The position numbers and the translations under genes are program-made. Positions 34,787 to 45,303 of a stretch of 64,000 nt of DNA are shown piece after piece. This stretch comes from Labilibaculum euxinicum. Lineage in GTDB: Bacteria; Bacteroidota; Bacteroidia; Bacteroidales; Marinifilaceae. Position 1 is the stretch's first letter, and each line of letters opens with the position of its first letter. The stretch is from contig NZ_WTCR01000001.1 in NCBI RefSeq assembly GCF_009795715.1, positions 434,001 to 498,000 on the forward strand. Direction: 5' to 3'. The notes under the pieces were generated by a model. It was not told the origin of the DNA. It worked only from the letters and a program-made list of their open reading frames with translations, and did no database searches.

Positions 34787-35560
34787 TTAGAAAATTATAC
34801 CAACATGAATAGAAAGTCGATTAATTTCCTGTTTTAAATATTCCGTATCATCCGAGTAAGTATTGTGCCATTTGTGCTCCATTTTCTGATAGCGATAACC
34901 AATATTTAAAGTAAAATTAGTTTTAGAGCTATTTCCTAACACAAAACCAATTCCGGGATTAATCAACCAACCGCCCTTCGAATCGATATCTTCATTAGTA
35001 ATGTAATAATAGCTTTGACCATCAATATTATCTAACGAAAAAGAATATCCCGACTGACAATACAAAAAGGCTTTAACTCCTTTAATCTTGGAATGGTATT
35101 TAACCTCTCCAAACAAAGGCATTTGTGCCTCATCATACGCTTCATAGCCACCACCTATTCCAAAAGACACTCCACTCTTAAACAAGTAGCTTCCAGATAG
35201 TAACACACTAAAAGGAGCATTGTTTTTATTATCGTTATTTCCAACCAGTGCCCCCATACGAACTTCATAAAACATTCCCTCATTCTTCATGGGAAGACTA
35301 TCCTTAGCCGTTTTTTGCATTCTTTTAGCCTCAAAGCGTATATCCGAAATATCTTCCATATCGAACTGCCAAAAATTCTTATCTCTGGTTTCCAGTTCAA
35401 TAAATTGACCAGGAACTTGTCTGACAATTTTTCCTTTCAGAACATTACCATTTTTTAAGGTAACTACATCTACATTTCTCTGTGCCATTGTTCCGGCAAC
35501 AGATAATATAACAAGAGCCATTATTAAAATTGGCTTAATTAATACGTTAGGAGTCTTCAT
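34787..35560 (-). CDS. Secreted outer-membrane beta-barrel protein, unknown role
   Basis: 257 residues from MKTPNVLIKPILIMALVILS; ATG 35566, two codons further up, is equally possible. Signal peptide ends near TMAQ. A short segment follows (VVTLKNGNVLKGKIVRQVPG...FWQFDMEDISDIRFE) that resembles the KxGxxxxGxI beta-fold repeats also present three times in the protein at 53523-54776. The remainder (about 95-257) is an eight-stranded-barrel-like sequence with alternating aromatic residues, ending in HVGIIF. The frame is open further upstream, but those codons precede the signal peptide and are ignored. Single gene, divergent from the LVIVD lipoprotein. Confidence 0.7.
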   Translation of the reverse strand: MKTPNVLIKPILIMALVILSVAGTMAQRNVDVVTLKNGNVLKGKIVRQVPGQFIELETRDKNFWQFDMEDISDIRFEAKRMQKTAKDSLPMKNEGMFYEVRMGALVGNNDNKNNAPFSVLLSGSYLFKSGVSFGIGGGYEAYDEAQMPLFGEVKYHSKIKGVKAFLYCQSGYSFSLDNIDGQSYYYITNEDIDSKGGWLINPGIGFVLGNSSKTNFTLNIGYRYQKMEHKWHNTYSDDTEYLKQEINRLSIHVGIIF

Positions 35561-35712
35561 AATCATGGTTTTGTTTTTTTTTATTGATGATGCATCACGG
35601 TAATGGTTGCGTTGAATAAAACAATAAAAATGAAATAGAAGAACGCAACCCTCTGAATCTATTTGCATCATGAAATAAAACAAACCACTAAATCGATTTT
35701 AAATAAATTCAC

Positions 35713-36996
35713 ATGAAAACTACAAAATATTTCACCTTCCTATCGGTGCTTATTTTATTATGTGCAGGAATTTGGTCTTGCGAAGATAAATTAGAGCATG
35801 AATACACAATAAATGAACCAGTCTATATGCCAACTGAGGAATTTAAGAATGCTGTTAAGACAGAAAGTGCCAAGGAAATGTTGGTTACCGGAAAAATCTA
35901 TTTCTATCAGGATTATATTTTAGTAAATGAGAAATTCGAAGGAATTCATGTTATCGATAATTCAGATCCTACAAAACCAATAAACTCAAAATTCATTTCT
36001 ATTCCGGGGAACATCGACATGGCCATAAAAGATGATATTCTTTATGCTGACTCCTACACCGATTTAATAGCTATAGATATCAGTGATATCAATACCATTT
36101 CAATAGAAAAACGATTCGCCGATATTTTCCCGTTTTCATTACCACCAACCGACAATAATTATCAAATTGGGCAAATTGATCCAGAAAAAGGTGTCGTAGT
36201 TGGTTGGAAAGTGAAAAGAATCAGCGAAAAGTACGTAGAGCCTAAATACTATCCTTACTATGATGATATCATGTTCTCAGAAGCATCTATGTCGAATGGT
36301 GCAAAAGCCTCCGCTGGAGGAACAGGAAAAGCCGGCTCTATGGCTAAATTCATGATAAATTCGAACACTCTTTATACGCTTGACTCCAGCTCATCACTTC
36401 GATTGTTTGATATCTCTAATCCGGATCAAATATCGAAAAACGGCACACTAAACGTTGGCTGGGGAATGGAAACATTATTTGTCTATGAATCAAACCTATA
36501 TATAGGAGCTAGAAATGGAATGTATATTTTCGATATCACAAACCCATTTGCACCACAATTCGTTTCACAATATTCTCATTTTATGAGTTGCGACCCTGTG
36601 GTGGTGCACAATGATTTGGCATACATCACACTTCGTGCAGGAAATTTTTGCGGACAAAATACCAGTCAGCTAGATGTTGTCGACTTGAGTGACATCACTG
36701 CTCCCACATTGCTAAAATCATACAGTATGGAAAATCCGTACGGATTGGGTATTGATGATGATATGTTGTTTGTTTGCGACGGAACTGCCGGATTGAAAAT
36801 TTACGATGCTTCGGATCCCTTAAACTTAGGTTCCAATTTAGTGAAAGTGTACTCTGACATGACTCCTTATGACGTTATTCCCTTGGGTTCAATTTTAGTT
36901 TTGATATCTCCGGAAGGCTTGTTCCAATACGATTACTCGGATATCAATAACATTCAATTGCTTAGTTTTATTACTATTGCTCCAAAATTAGATTAA
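35713..36996 (+). CDS. LVIVD-repeat lipoprotein
   Basis: 427-residue predicted surface lipoprotein. The signal ends in the lipobox LCAGIWSC (Cys about residue 23). The mature part is a beta-propeller-like series of LVIVD repeats: FEGIHVIDNSDPTKPINSKF, DLIAIDISDINTIS, SLRLFDISNPDQIS, GMYIFDITNPFAPQFVSQY, LDVVDLSDITAPTLLKSY and GLKIYDASDPLNLG. Such proteins bind or coat at the cell surface in Bacteroidota; no precise role is known. A hairpin terminator follows. Confidence 0.85.
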   Translation: MKTTKYFTFLSVLILLCAGIWSCEDKLEHEYTINEPVYMPTEEFKNAVKTESAKEMLVTGKIYFYQDYILVNEKFEGIHVIDNSDPTKPINSKFISIPGNIDMAIKDDILYADSYTDLIAIDISDINTISIEKRFADIFPFSLPPTDNNYQIGQIDPEKGVVVGWKVKRISEKYVEPKYYPYYDDIMFSEASMSNGAKASAGGTGKAGSMAKFMINSNTLYTLDSSSSLRLFDISNPDQISKNGTLNVGWGMETLFVYESNLYIGARNGMYIFDITNPFAPQFVSQYSHFMSCDPVVVHNDLAYITLRAGNFCGQNTSQLDVVDLSDITAPTLLKSYSMENPYGLGIDDDMLFVCDGTAGLKIYDASDPLNLGSNLVKVYSDMTPYDVIPLGSILVLISPEGLFQYDYSDINNIQLLSFITIAPKLD

Positions 36997-37018
36997 ACCA
37001 TTAACTTCAATAAACAAC

Positions 37019-37051
37019 TAAGCATGCTTCATTTGAGGCAAGCTTTTCTTT
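37019..37051 (+). terminator. Terminator of the LVIVD lipoprotein gene
   Basis: AAGCATGC/GCAAGCTT stem with one bulge around TTCATTTGAG, then TTCTTTTTATT. Confidence 0.55.
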
Positions 37052-37227
37052 TTATTGATGAACCTGAGCATTTTACTTGCTGAATTACACCAAATTAATA
37101 TCAAAACTCATTTTACAAATCAGTTCTTTCAGAATCAAGTCACAAATTAACAATGGCGACTAGGTATGGCCAGAGGATGACTGGCTTGACTTGTAAATAA
37201 ATATCACAATAAGGATACCATAAAACA

Positions 37228-37256
37228 CGAAAGGCTGCCCCGAGGGACAACCTTTC
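37228..37256 (-). terminator. Terminator of ppdK
   Basis: Minus strand AAGGTTGTCCC-TCG-GGGCAGCCTT stem with bulges, followed by TCGTGTTTTAT, 24 bases after the ppdK stop. Confidence 0.5.
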
Positions 37257-37279
37257 TATATATTGAGAATATAATTCTC

Positions 37280-40000
37280 TTAGTTTTGCTTCAAGTTTGC
37301 TTGAGCAGCAGCTAAACGTGCAATAGGCACACGGAAAGGAGAACAAGAAACGTAATCCATACCTACTGAGTTACAGAACTCAACAGAAGATGGCTCACCA
37401 CCATGCTCACCACAAATACCTAATTTGATATCTGGACGAGTAGATTTTCCTTTTTCACAACCCATACGTACCAATTGTCCGATACCTTCTTGATCTAATA
37501 CTTGGAAAGGATCATTTTTCAAGATTCCTTTTTCAATATAGATAGGTAAGAATTTACCAGCATCATCACGAGAATAACCAAATCCCATTTGAGTCAGGTC
37601 ATTGGTTCCGAAAGAGAAGAATTCAGCATATTCAGCAATTGCATCCGCAGTAAGAGCAGCACGAGGAATCTCAATCATAGTACCTACTAAGAAATCCACT
37701 TTCACACCTTTCTCAGCGAAAACAGCAGCTGCAGTTTCTCTGATGATAGCTTCCTGCATTTGGAATTCTTTCAAAGTTCCGATTAATGGAACCATGATCT
37801 CTGGCTTAGGATCTTTTCCTTTAGCTTTCAAATCACAAGCAGCTTCGATAATAGCACGAGCCTGCATTTCAGTGATTTCAGGATATGTATTTCCTAAACG
37901 ACAACCTCTGTGACCTAACATTGGGTTGAATTCGTGTAGAGACTCAACTTTTGCTTTCACGATAGATACATCGATACCTAATTTTTCAGCCATTTCAATT
38001 TGAGAAGCTTCATCGTTAGGAGTAAACTCGTGCAATGGTGGATCCAGTAAACGGATAGTTACACCAAAACCGTCCATAGCTCCCAAAATTCCAGAGAAAT
38101 CTTCACGTTGAACAGGAAGCAATTTAGCCAAGGCAGCTTTACGACCTTCCACATTTTCTGCAAGAATCATCTCACGCATTTTCCAAATCTTATCGCCTTC
38201 GAAGAACATATGCTCTGTACGACAAAGACCAATACCTTTAGCTCCGAATTCACGGGCAGCTTTAGCATCAGCAGGAGTATCAGCGTTAGTACGAACGTAC
38301 ATACGAGTGTTGTTCTCTGCAACGTCCATCAATTTACCAAAATCACCATCTAATGAAGGAGTGATAGTTGCAACTTTACCTTCGTAAACTTTACCGGTAG
38401 TACCGTTCAATGAGATAAAATCACCTTCTTTAAAATCAACTCCATTGATAGTCATTGATTTTCCTGTTACCAAAACACCAGCAGCAGAAGAAATACAACA
38501 TTTACCCATACCACGAGCAACAACAGCAGCGTGAGAAGTCATACCACCACGTTCTGTTAAAATACCTTCAGCAGCGTACATACCTTTCAAATCTTCTGGA
38601 GAAGTTTCGCGACGTACTAAAATTACTTTTTTACCTGCAGCAGCCCACTCTTCAGCAACTTCAGCAGAGAATACGATTTGACCAGTAGCAGCACCTGGAG
38701 AAGCTGGAAGACCTTTAGAAAGTTCTTTTGCAGCATCAATAGCTGATTGCTCAAATACAGGGTGAAGTAATTCATCCAATTTGTTAGGCTCCTGACGTAA
38801 GATTGCAGTTTTCTCATCAATCATACCTTGAGCTAACATATCAACAGCCATTTTTACCATAGCTGCACCAGTACGTTTACCATTACGTGTTTGCAACATC
38901 CAAAGTTTACCATCCTGAATGGTGAACTCCATATCCTGCATATCTGAATAATGATCTTCTAATTTTTGTTGAATTGTATTCAATTCGTTATATAATTCAG
39001 GCATAGCTTCTTCCATAGAAAGGAATTCAGCTTGACGAACTTCTTCAGAAGTACCGTTACGCTCAGCCCAACGCAATGAACCAACTTTAGTAATCTCAAG
39101 AGGAGTACGAACACCAGACACAACATCTTCACCTTGTGCATTGATCAAATACTCACCGTTGAATTGGTCTTCACCAGTAGCAGCATCACGAGAGAAACAA
39201 ACTCCTGTAGCAGAAGTATCACCCATGTTACCATATACCATAGCTTGTACATTTACAGCAGTACCCCACTCAGAAGGGATGTTTTCCATTTTACGGTAAA
39301 GAATAGCTCTTTCAGTATTCCAGGAATCGAATACAGCACAAACAGAACCCCAAAGTTGATCCCAAGGATTAGTAGGGAAATCAACACCAGCGTGCTCACG
39401 AACTACTGCTTTGTAACCTTCAACAAGATTTTTAAGGTCTTCTACAGTTAATTCTGTATCAACTTTATATCCTTTAGCTGCTTTTAACTCATCCAAAACA
39501 ACTTCGAATGGGTTGTGATGACCTTCTTCAGCCTCAACACCCATAACTACATCACCGTACATGTGAATGAAACGACGATATGAATCGTAAGCAAATTTTT
39601 CGTTACCTGATTTTTCAGCAACAATTTTCACGGTATCATCATTCATACCAAGGTTTAGAACAGTGTTCATCATACCTGGCATAGAAGCACGAGCACCAGA
39701 ACGAACTGATACCAATAATGGAAACGAACCATCTTTAGCATCGAATTTAGCGTTCATTGCAACTTCTGTATCTTTCACAGCAGCTTCAACTTGTTCTTTA
39801 ATCATTGCTACAACAGCATCTTTTCCAAGATTGTTGTAATCAGTACAAACTTCAGTAGTGATAGTGAAACCTGCAGGTACAGGAACACCAATTAGGTTCA
39901 TTTCAGCAAGGTTAGCACCCTTACCTCCAAGCAAATTCTTCATGTCTGCTTTACCTTCGGCCTTACCGTCACCAAAAGTATAAACGTACTTAGTACTCAT
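37280..40000 (-). CDS. ppdK: Pyruvate, phosphate dikinase
   Basis: 906-residue cytosolic enzyme interconverting pyruvate + ATP + phosphate and phosphoenolpyruvate + AMP + pyrophosphate. N-terminal ATP-grasp region: GKGANLAEM, SVRSGARASMPGMMNTVLNLG. Central swivelling phosphohistidine domain: GGMTSHAAVVARGMGK. C-terminal pyruvate barrel: GLCRTEHMFF, FGTNDLTQMGFGYSRDD and LGICGEHGGEPSS with the catalytic Cys. Length is as in the family (about 870-910). In anaerobes it makes glycolysis pyrophosphate-linked or supports gluconeogenesis. Confidence 0.97.
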   Translation of the reverse strand: MSTKYVYTFGDGKAEGKADMKNLLGGKGANLAEMNLIGVPVPAGFTITTEVCTDYNNLGKDAVVAMIKEQVEAAVKDTEVAMNAKFDAKDGSFPLLVSVRSGARASMPGMMNTVLNLGMNDDTVKIVAEKSGNEKFAYDSYRRFIHMYGDVVMGVEAEEGHHNPFEVVLDELKAAKGYKVDTELTVEDLKNLVEGYKAVVREHAGVDFPTNPWDQLWGSVCAVFDSWNTERAILYRKMENIPSEWGTAVNVQAMVYGNMGDTSATGVCFSRDAATGEDQFNGEYLINAQGEDVVSGVRTPLEITKVGSLRWAERNGTSEEVRQAEFLSMEEAMPELYNELNTIQQKLEDHYSDMQDMEFTIQDGKLWMLQTRNGKRTGAAMVKMAVDMLAQGMIDEKTAILRQEPNKLDELLHPVFEQSAIDAAKELSKGLPASPGAATGQIVFSAEVAEEWAAAGKKVILVRRETSPEDLKGMYAAEGILTERGGMTSHAAVVARGMGKCCISSAAGVLVTGKSMTINGVDFKEGDFISLNGTTGKVYEGKVATITPSLDGDFGKLMDVAENNTRMYVRTNADTPADAKAAREFGAKGIGLCRTEHMFFEGDKIWKMREMILAENVEGRKAALAKLLPVQREDFSGILGAMDGFGVTIRLLDPPLHEFTPNDEASQIEMAEKLGIDVSIVKAKVESLHEFNPMLGHRGCRLGNTYPEITEMQARAIIEAACDLKAKGKDPKPEIMVPLIGTLKEFQMQEAIIRETAAAVFAEKGVKVDFLVGTMIEIPRAALTADAIAEYAEFFSFGTNDLTQMGFGYSRDDAGKFLPIYIEKGILKNDPFQVLDQEGIGQLVRMGCEKGKSTRPDIKLGICGEHGGEPSSVEFCNSVGMDYVSCSPFRVPIARLAAAQANLKQN

Positions 40001-40272
40001 AATTATCGCTTTTTAGTTTTAATGTTATTTTCATGCAATAAATTAAAGCATTCAATAACAATTATATATTAACTTATAATCTTCAAAAACATAAATTTTC
40101 AAGACATTATTCAATAATACGCCCTGAAAATTGTACACAAAAGTAGTGTTCTTTTTTTTAAAAAGGAAGTAAAGGACTGACAATCTAACTGTCTTTTTCC
40201 AAATGATTTAGACTTTTATTTTTCAAACGTTTGCAGCACATTTATACACTCTTTTACGGAAGGTTATTCCAT
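40001..40272. other. Spacer between ppdK and the DHOD-like gene
   Basis: AT-rich; presumably holds the leftward ppdK promoter and leader. I see no gene, no riboswitch fold and no clear TAnnTTTG box. Confidence 0.5.
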
Positions 40273-40302
40273 AAAAACAGCCGATCTTTTGATCGGCTGT
40301 TT
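40273..40302 (-). terminator. Terminator of the DHOD-like gene
   Basis: Twelve-pair stem AAACAGCCGATC/GATCGGCTGTTT (40276-40287 with 40291-40302), minus strand continues TTTAT. Confidence 0.9.
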
Positions 40303-40320
40303 CATCAAATTATCAAACCT

Positions 40321-41334
40321 TTATCTCATTGGATACTTATTAATTATTTCTTCAGGATGAAGAATAAAATCCAAATATTGTGCTCTGTAATAAATATCAG
40401 AAGCTTTTAATTCATTATCGGACAGTTTACCTCTGAATTCGTCAATGCTTTTGTATCCTTTTTTATCCATCCACTGCTCCAGTTCCGAAAGAATCTGTGC
40501 TATGTATGCAGGATCATTCTTGTACAGTGCACTCACCATCTGAACAATACAGGCACCACTCAATAACATTTGCAATACATCTTCGTAAGTGTAAATTCCA
40601 TTGGTACCACACAATCCTCCGGCAATCTTCTTATACAGCAAACCAACATAACGCAATCCCAATTTATAATCCCCTTGATGACTCAAATTAAAATTAGTGA
40701 CATGACGCTCTGTATGAATATCAATTTCCGGTTGAAATAAACGATTAAACAACACAAAAGCCGAAGCTCCAGCCTGATCTAAACGATTTACAAAATTCAA
40801 TGTATTTGTATAGTATGGACTTAATTTGATACAAAAGGGAATTGATAATCTCTTTTTAAGAGTTTTAACAATTTCCACTTTCTCATCTTCTAATTGAGCG
40901 GCTGTTTTATCTACAGTCCCCGGCATTTGGTAAAAATTCAATTCCAAAGCATCCACACCGGCATCTTCCAATTGCTTGGCGTAATCGAACCAGGTAACAT
41001 CGTAAATACAATTTAAGCTGGCAATTACAGGAATACTAACCGCCTTCTTAACTTCAGACAACCTCATGATATGAGCCTTGGCACCAGCATGCTCAATTGC
41101 AGGGAAAATGGAGATCATCTCTGCATTTCTATCTGTATACTCATCAAGTTCGTCGGCTAATTGCGCTCGTTCCATTTGAATTTGCTCTTCGAAAAGAGAT
41201 TTGTAAACAATTGCTGCGGCTCCCGCTCTTTCCAATTCCCGGGCTCCTTCTACGGTAGCTGAAAGGGTGCATGCTCCAACAATTATGGGATTTTTAAGTT
41301 GCAATCCCATGAATTCAACGTTTAAATTTGCCAT
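40321..41334 (-). CDS. Dihydroorotate dehydrogenase-like flavoprotein
   Basis: 337-residue TIM-barrel FMN protein of the DHOD-like group. LKNPIIVGACTLSATVEGARELERAGAAAIVYKSLFEEQ starts the barrel (residues 12-50); other segments are VIASLNCIYDVTWFDYAKQLEDAGVDALELNFY, FCIKLSPYYTNTLNFV (with the Lys) and the FMN-phosphate end GLCGTNGIYTYEDVLQMLLSGA. The members annotated this way in Bacteroidota are usually extra to the true PyrD, so a role in pyrimidine synthesis is not assured. Motifs given are descriptive of longer regions. Confidence 0.8.
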   Translation of the reverse strand: MANLNVEFMGLQLKNPIIVGACTLSATVEGARELERAGAAAIVYKSLFEEQIQMERAQLADELDEYTDRNAEMISIFPAIEHAGAKAHIMRLSEVKKAVSIPVIASLNCIYDVTWFDYAKQLEDAGVDALELNFYQMPGTVDKTAAQLEDEKVEIVKTLKKRLSIPFCIKLSPYYTNTLNFVNRLDQAGASAFVLFNRLFQPEIDIHTERHVTNFNLSHQGDYKLGLRYVGLLYKKIAGGLCGTNGIYTYEDVLQMLLSGACIVQMVSALYKNDPAYIAQILSELEQWMDKKGYKSIDEFRGKLSDNELKASDIYYRAQYLDFILHPEEIINKYPMR

Positions 41335-41655
41335 ATGATTTTCGATTTTAAATTTCTGTTCTTACTAAATTTAATAAATGGACTTGATATATTCAACCAA
41401 AAATCAAATTTAATAATCTGAAAATCAATATAAAACAATTAAAAGCCCACAAATAAAGGACTTGCGAGTCTTATTAGAAATATAACTAAAAAAATCCCAC
41501 CTCCTAATTATCCTCTCATTTCAATACCTACAGATTATATCAGCGGGATCGTACTAATTATAGTCTGATAATATCACACTTCTCTTTATACAATATAATA
41601 AGTAGAAGAGGCATCAAGCAAATATTTCCATTTGCCGCTATCCCCAAATACGCAT
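41335..41655. other. Spacer between the DHOD-like and PFOR genes
   Basis: No gene is visible. A frame that begins in PFOR and runs on here (41558-41965, minus) is a shadow. The sequence is AT-rich; no recognised promoter box. Confidence 0.5.
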
Positions 41656-41690
41656 AAAAAAAAGGGGCTCCAAACTGGAACCCCTTCACT
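41656..41690 (-). terminator. Terminator of nifJ
   Basis: Minus strand GGGGTTCC-AGTTT-GGAGCCCC stem followed by T8, 20 bases after the stop. Confidence 0.9.
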
Positions 41691-41708
41691 ATATATTCAG
41701 AATAATGT

Positions 41709-44700
41709 TTACTCTTCAGTATAATCCATAGAAGCCTGACGCTTATATGTTTTATATCTCCACTTAGCATTCTCTTCTGCAGCAACAAACAATTCTTTCG
41801 CTTGCTCTGGGAATGATTTCTGTAATGAAGTGTAACGAACTTCGCCCAATAGGAAATTCTGGAAATTCTCCCAAACAGGCTCTTTTGAATCAAGAGTAAA
41901 TGGGTTTTTACCTTCATTTTCCAAAGCTGGATTGTTACGATACAAATGCCAGTAACCTGCCTCAACAGCTTTCTTCTCTTCAGCTTGTGATTTACCCATA
42001 GATGCTTTCAATCCGTGAGAAATACAAGGAGAATAAGCAATAATTAAAGATGGTCCTGGATAAGCTTCTGCTTCTTTAACAGCTTTCATGTATTGAGCTT
42101 GATTTGCTCCCATAGCCACCTGAGCTACGTAAACATATCCGTAAGACATTGCTATCATACCAAGATCTTTCTTTCTGATACGTTTACCTGCAGCAGCAAA
42201 TTTAGCAACAGCACCAACAGGAGTTGCTTTAGAAGCTTGTCCTCCTGTGTTAGAGTAAATCTCAGTATCCATTACCAATACATTTACATCTTCACCTGAA
42301 GCCAATACGTGATCCAATCCACCGAATCCGATATCATAAGCCCAACCGTCACCACCGAAAATCCACTGAGATTTCTTAATCAGGAAGTTTTTAAGATCAA
42401 GAACTTCTTTAGCAACAGGATGAGTTTCATTTGCAAGAGCAGACTCAACTTTGGCCGAAGCTTCAATTGACAACTCACCGTTATCTTTATTCTCTAACCA
42501 CTCAGTAAAAGCAGCTTTTGTTTCAGCATTTACAGCTTCCATTGCAGCTTCCATACGAAGAGCAATACGGTTACGCATTTTACGTACACCTTCGTTCATA
42601 CCAAAACCAAACTCAGCATTGTCTTCGAATAATGAGTTAGCCCAAGCCGGACCTTTACCACTCTTATTGTTTTTACAATATGGAGTTGCAGGAGCAGAAC
42701 CACCGTAGATAGAAGAACAACCTGTTGCATTTGCAACCATCATTCTCTCACCAAACAATTGAGTGATTAATTTAATATATGGAGTCTCACCACAACCAGC
42801 ACAAGCTCCAGAGAACTCGAATAATGGCTGAGCAAATTGTGAGTTTTTCACATTATTTTTAGGCAACAAATCTTTGTAACCTACTTTCTCGTCCATATAA
42901 TGCCATCTTTCCTTCTCAACATCCTGAGTTTCAAGATGCTTTAAAACCAAAGCTTTTGCTTTAGGAGCAGGACAAACATCAACACAGTTACCACAACCGG
43001 TACAATCTTCAACAGCAACCTGAATTCTGAAATGTAAACCTTTCAATTCTTTACCTGTTGCAGGCTTAACAGCAGTTCCAGCAGGAGCCGCAGCTAATTC
43101 TTCTTCAGTTAAAATGAACGGACGAATAGCTGCGTGTGGACAAACGTAAGCACATTGGTTACACTGAATACAAGTTTCTTCTTGCCATTCAGGAACACTA
43201 ACAGCTACACCACGCTTTTCAAACTTAGTTGTACCTGCAGGGAAAGTTCCGTCTTCACGACCCGCGAAAACAGAAACCGGAAGGTCATCACCTTTTTGAG
43301 CGTTCATTGGATCACAAACCTCAGCAATAAACTTAGGGCGATTATTCGTAGTTGCAGCTTCTTTCTCTTCAGGTAAGTTTTTCCAATCTGCAGAAACTTT
43401 AACTTCAACAACATTTTCTCCACCAGCATCAACAGCTGAGAAGTTCATGTTTACAACTTTTTCACCTTTGTTACCATACGATTTAACAATCGCTTTCTTC
43501 ATCTCTTCAGCAGCCTTTTCGAAAGGAATCACATTTGTGATTTTGAAGAATGCAGCCTGCATAATAGTATTGGTACGGTTACCAAGACCAAGCTCTTCAC
43601 CCAATTTAGTACCGTTAATAATGTAGAATTTAATCTCATTCTCAGCCAAGTACTTTTTCATATGATTTGGAAGATTCTTAACAGTTTCTTCTGCGTCATA
43701 AATTGAATTCAACAAGAAAGAACCACCTTTTTTCAATCCTTTTAGCACATCGTAAAGATATACGTAAGCAGGAACGTGACATGCAACGAAGTCAGGAGTA
43801 GTTACCAGATATGTTGAGCGAATTGGTTCATCACCAAAACGAAGGTGAGAAGCAGTAAATCCACCTGATTTTTTAGAATCGTAAGCAAAATATGCCTGAC
43901 AATATTTATCAGTTGAACCACCAATAATTTTAATCGAGTTTTTGTTAGCACCTACAGTACCATCAGAACCCAAACCATAGAATTTCGCTTCGTAAAGAGA
44001 CTCTGAATTCATCTTAACCTCTGGTAACATTGGAAGTGAAGTAAAAGTCACATCATCAACAATACCTAAAGTGAATTGATTTTTAGGTTCGTTCATTGCA
44101 AGATTTTTGTAAACTGCAACAATTTGAGATGGAGTCACCTCTTTTGAACCTAAACCATAACGTCCGCCAATCACCATTGGAGCATTCTCTCTTCCGTAGA
44201 ACACTTCTCTTACATCAAGATACAAAGGATCTCCGTTAGCACCAGTTTCTTTAGTACGATCAAGTACACAAATACGTTTTACTGATTCTGGAATAACGCT
44301 TAAGAAATGCTTGGCTGAAAATGGACGGTACAAATGAACACAAACAAGACCAACTTTCTCGCCGTTTGCCATTTTATAGTCAACCGCTTCTTTAATGGTT
44401 TCGTTAACAGACCCCATTGCAATAATGATATTTTCAGCATCAGCAGCACCATAATACATGAAAGGCTTGTATTCTCTTCCTGTAATTTTAGTCATTTCCT
44501 TCATGTAGTCAGCTACAATATCCGGAACCGCATTGTAAAATGGGTTAGCAGCTTCACGAGACTGGAAGTAAACATCAGGATTCTGAGCAGTACCTCTGGT
44601 TACAGGAGATTCCGGATTCAAAGCACGATCACGGAAAGCCTGAAGAGCCTCTTGATCAACAAGATCTCTCATATCTTCCATATCAACAGCTTCAATTTTT

Positions 44701-45248
44701 TGAATTTCGTGAGATGTACGGAATCCATCGAAGAAGTTCATGAAAGGAACTCTTGATTTAATTGCAGTTAAGTGAGATACAGCAGAAAGATCCATTACTT
44801 CCTGAACCGAACCTGAAGCCAACATAGCGAAACCTGTCTGACGTGCAGAATATACATCAGAGTGATCACCAAAAATACTCAATGCCTGAGCAGCAAGAGC
44901 ACGGGCACTAATATGAAATACACATGGTAATAATTCACCAGCGATTTTATACATGTTAGGAATCATTAACAATAATCCCTGAGATGCAGTATAAGTAGTT
45001 GTTAATGCACCAGCTTGTAATGCACCGTGAACAGCACCTGCAGCACCGGCTTCAGATTGCATTTCTACTAATTGTACTGTTTCTCCAAATAGATTTTTAC
45101 GTCCTTGTGCAGCCCACTCATCAACATTCTCAGCCATTGGCGAAGATGGGGTGATTGGGTAAATACAAGAAACCTCACTAAACATATATGCTACGTGAGC
45201 GGCAGCGGCATTACCATCACAGGTAATGAATTTTTTTTCTCTTGCCAT
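41709..45248 (-). CDS. nifJ: Pyruvate:ferredoxin oxidoreductase
   Basis: 1179-residue single-chain PFOR: pyruvate + CoA + oxidised ferredoxin to acetyl-CoA + CO2 + reduced ferredoxin. N-terminal domain begins MAREKKFITCDGNAAAAHVAY with YPITPSSPMAE; two [4Fe-4S] motifs are CIQCNQCAYVCPHA and CTGCGNCVDVCPAP; a third, proximal cluster and TPP site follow (CAGCGETPY, NATGCSSIYGGS, GDGWAYDIGFGG, NTGGQASKATP). Start 45248 fits the family; the frame is open a further 35 codons, but those overlap the downstream end of the ATPase gene. Key to anaerobic energy metabolism. Confidence 0.97.
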   Translation of the reverse strand: MAREKKFITCDGNAAAAHVAYMFSEVSCIYPITPSSPMAENVDEWAAQGRKNLFGETVQLVEMQSEAGAAGAVHGALQAGALTTTYTASQGLLLMIPNMYKIAGELLPCVFHISARALAAQALSIFGDHSDVYSARQTGFAMLASGSVQEVMDLSAVSHLTAIKSRVPFMNFFDGFRTSHEIQKIEAVDMEDMRDLVDQEALQAFRDRALNPESPVTRGTAQNPDVYFQSREAANPFYNAVPDIVADYMKEMTKITGREYKPFMYYGAADAENIIIAMGSVNETIKEAVDYKMANGEKVGLVCVHLYRPFSAKHFLSVIPESVKRICVLDRTKETGANGDPLYLDVREVFYGRENAPMVIGGRYGLGSKEVTPSQIVAVYKNLAMNEPKNQFTLGIVDDVTFTSLPMLPEVKMNSESLYEAKFYGLGSDGTVGANKNSIKIIGGSTDKYCQAYFAYDSKKSGGFTASHLRFGDEPIRSTYLVTTPDFVACHVPAYVYLYDVLKGLKKGGSFLLNSIYDAEETVKNLPNHMKKYLAENEIKFYIINGTKLGEELGLGNRTNTIMQAAFFKITNVIPFEKAAEEMKKAIVKSYGNKGEKVVNMNFSAVDAGGENVVEVKVSADWKNLPEEKEAATTNNRPKFIAEVCDPMNAQKGDDLPVSVFAGREDGTFPAGTTKFEKRGVAVSVPEWQEETCIQCNQCAYVCPHAAIRPFILTEEELAAAPAGTAVKPATGKELKGLHFRIQVAVEDCTGCGNCVDVCPAPKAKALVLKHLETQDVEKERWHYMDEKVGYKDLLPKNNVKNSQFAQPLFEFSGACAGCGETPYIKLITQLFGERMMVANATGCSSIYGGSAPATPYCKNNKSGKGPAWANSLFEDNAEFGFGMNEGVRKMRNRIALRMEAAMEAVNAETKAAFTEWLENKDNGELSIEASAKVESALANETHPVAKEVLDLKNFLIKKSQWIFGGDGWAYDIGFGGLDHVLASGEDVNVLVMDTEIYSNTGGQASKATPVGAVAKFAAAGKRIRKKDLGMIAMSYGYVYVAQVAMGANQAQYMKAVKEAEAYPGPSLIIAYSPCISHGLKASMGKSQAEEKKAVEAGYWHLYRNNPALENEGKNPFTLDSKEPVWENFQNFLLGEVRYTSLQKSFPEQAKELFVAAEENAKWRYKTYKRQASMDYTEE

Positions 45249-45303
45249 TTTACTCCTCCGATTAAATTTTATTATTTGGTATTTTATTTTTCTATCTAAT
45301 TCT

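Noticed and set aside
41558-41965. 135-codon minus-strand frame at the nifJ 3' end
   Set aside because: Overlaps the C-terminal coding part of nifJ in another frame and its terminator; no recognisable protein.
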